This document shows, piece by piece, positions 63,236-64,000 of a stretch of 64,000 nt of DNA. Origin of the DNA: Tannerella serpentiformis (GTDB lineage: Bacteria > Bacteroidota > Bacteroidia > Bacteroidales > Tannerellaceae); the NCBI RefSeq assembly GCF_003033925.1, contig NZ_CP028365.1:1178001-1242000 (forward strand), read 5' to 3'. Below the pieces are notes generated by a model. That model was not told where the DNA came from, did no database searches, and saw nothing but the letters and a program-made list of their open reading frames with translations. Each line of letters starts with the position of its first letter. Position 1 is the first letter of the stretch. The position numbers and the translations under genes are program-made.

Positions 63236-64000
63236 ATGATTGACAATGAACGAATCTGCATGATGGCTCTGGCGATGACAGAAGGCATCAACAACGCCAA
63301 GGCGCACATACTATTAGATCATTTTGGAACGGCAACTGAAGTCTTTGCGGCCCGCAGTCATCCGTGGGAGATTGCGCGTGGATTGGGCAGCGGATATCCT
63401 GCATCGCGGATTGTTAGTCGGATGGAGGAAGCGCTGAGGCGTGCTGAGCAAGAAGCGCGGTTTATCGAGCAGCATCGCATACGTCTCTACACCATCACGG
63501 ATCCGGACTATCCGCGCCGTTTGGCTGAATATGACAATCCGCCCATCGTATGTTACTACCGAGGAACTGCCGATCTTAATGCGCCGAAGGTGATCGGCGT
63601 GGTGGGGACTCGGCGTGCTACCCCTTACGGACTACGGCTTGCAGAGAAATTACTTCGAGATGTGGCTAAAGTTTTTCCAGAGATGCTTGTGATCAGTGGG
63701 TTAGCGTATGGTATCGACGTATGTGCTCACCGCACAGCATTGCAACTCGGGCTTCCGACGGTCGGGGTATTTGCTCACGGACTCGACAATTGCTATCCGA
63801 AGAGCCACTGCGAGATCGCGCGGAGGATGATCGAGCGGGGCGGATTATTTACCGATTACCCGTCCGAGACACCCATCGCAGGTGAGAACTTCTTAAAGCG
63901 CAACCGTTTGATTGCCGGTCTCTCCGATGCAATCGTTGTCGTCGAATCGTTTGAGCGGGGTGGGGCACTCTCCACGGCCACCCACGCCTTCGCCAATAGC
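63236..64000 (+). CDS. dprA: DNA-processing protein DprA (3' truncated by window)
   Basis: The frame starts at ATG 63236 and is still open at the right edge (255 codons visible). The N-terminal helical part (MIDNERICMMALAMTEGINN) resembles the helix-hairpin-helix/SAM-like region of DprA, and the Rossmann-like core starts YPRRLAEYDNPPIVCYYRG, then VIGVVGTRRATPYG, ISGLAYGIDVCAH and TDYPSETPIAGENFLKRNRLI. DprA loads RecA on incoming single strands during transformation. It has its own -7 box. The end of the protein cannot be judged. Confidence 0.95.
   Translation, partial: MIDNERICMMALAMTEGINNAKAHILLDHFGTATEVFAARSHPWEIARGLGSGYPASRIVSRMEEALRRAEQEARFIEQHRIRLYTITDPDYPRRLAEYDNPPIVCYYRGTADLNAPKVIGVVGTRRATPYGLRLAEKLLRDVAKVFPEMLVISGLAYGIDVCAHRTALQLGLPTVGVFAHGLDNCYPKSHCEIARRMIERGGLFTDYPSETPIAGENFLKRNRLIAGLSDAIVVVESFERGGALSTATHAFANS

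Overview
The window is chromosomal DNA from a GC-rich member of the Bacteroidota, probably order Bacteroidales and close to Tannerella/Porphyromonas. The evidence is Bacteroidetes-type promoters (TAnnTTTG at -7) upstream of many genes, DUF4494, DUF1015 and DUF2723/GT117 proteins, a three-gene succinate dehydrogenase/fumarate reductase, a MsrAB fusion, a short SerA next to DUF1015, and a carboxynorspermidine synthase homologue. The genus is inference. There is no rRNA, no tRNA, no prophage, no cas gene and no intact transposase.

Layout. 0-5.1 kb: DUF4494 (partial), YggS, a DHOD-like protein, and an AddB-like PD-(D/E)XK nuclease. 5.75-10.8 kb (minus): carboxynorspermidine synthase homologue, Bcp peroxidase, RecA, a FemAB/GNAT-like protein and a deacetylase-like protein. 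11.4-17.0 kb (minus): SDF symporter, HAD phosphatase, and the tightly packed serC-serA-small membrane protein-DUF1015 operon. 17.9-22.6 kb: rarA, a YoeB-type toxin-antitoxin pair, an Ig-like lipoprotein and a DUF3108 protein. 22.6-28.2 kb: an invertase remnant, DUF6249-like protein, ECF sigma factor with a membrane partner, dapB, lepB, and a second signal peptidase homologue lacking both catalytic residues. 28.7-38.4 kb: histidine kinase, then a TetR-TolC-HlyD-ABC-ABC-permease-permease exporter (a split version of CecR-YbhGFSR). 38.5-42.8 kb: HigBA and cobalamin genes cobD, cbiB and cobQ. 43.6-48.4 kb: rpsA, a hydrolase and an ABC-F protein. 48.5-52.8 kb: a Phe/Tyr operon (pheA, aminotransferase, DAHP synthase-chorismate mutase, prephenate dehydrogenase) preceded by a Phe/Tyr-rich leader peptide and attenuator. 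53.3-64 kb: msrAB, orphan HigA, DUF2723 protein, deacetylase, sdhCAB and the start of dprA.

The most unusual feature is between the genes. At least eleven intergenic gaps (about 5.2, 11.0, 17.4, 23.3-24.2, 28.3, 32.1, 34.2, 35.2-36.1, 43.1, 52.9 and 59.0 kb) are filled with repeats whose sequence is private to each locus but whose period is 42 nt, sometimes 41; a twelfth, at 46.6 kb, has a 21-nt period. Most repeat units carry one or two short inverted repeats. Several arrays are bounded by terminal inverted repeats, and a dispersed two-module element found at several sites is also cut into 42-nt pieces. The same ruler under unrelated sequences suggests one machinery, or one physical constraint, that makes or maintains them. 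They look like MITE-type or extragenic-palindrome elements, but the constant 42/21-nt period (4 and 2 helical turns) across unrelated sequences is what needs explaining.
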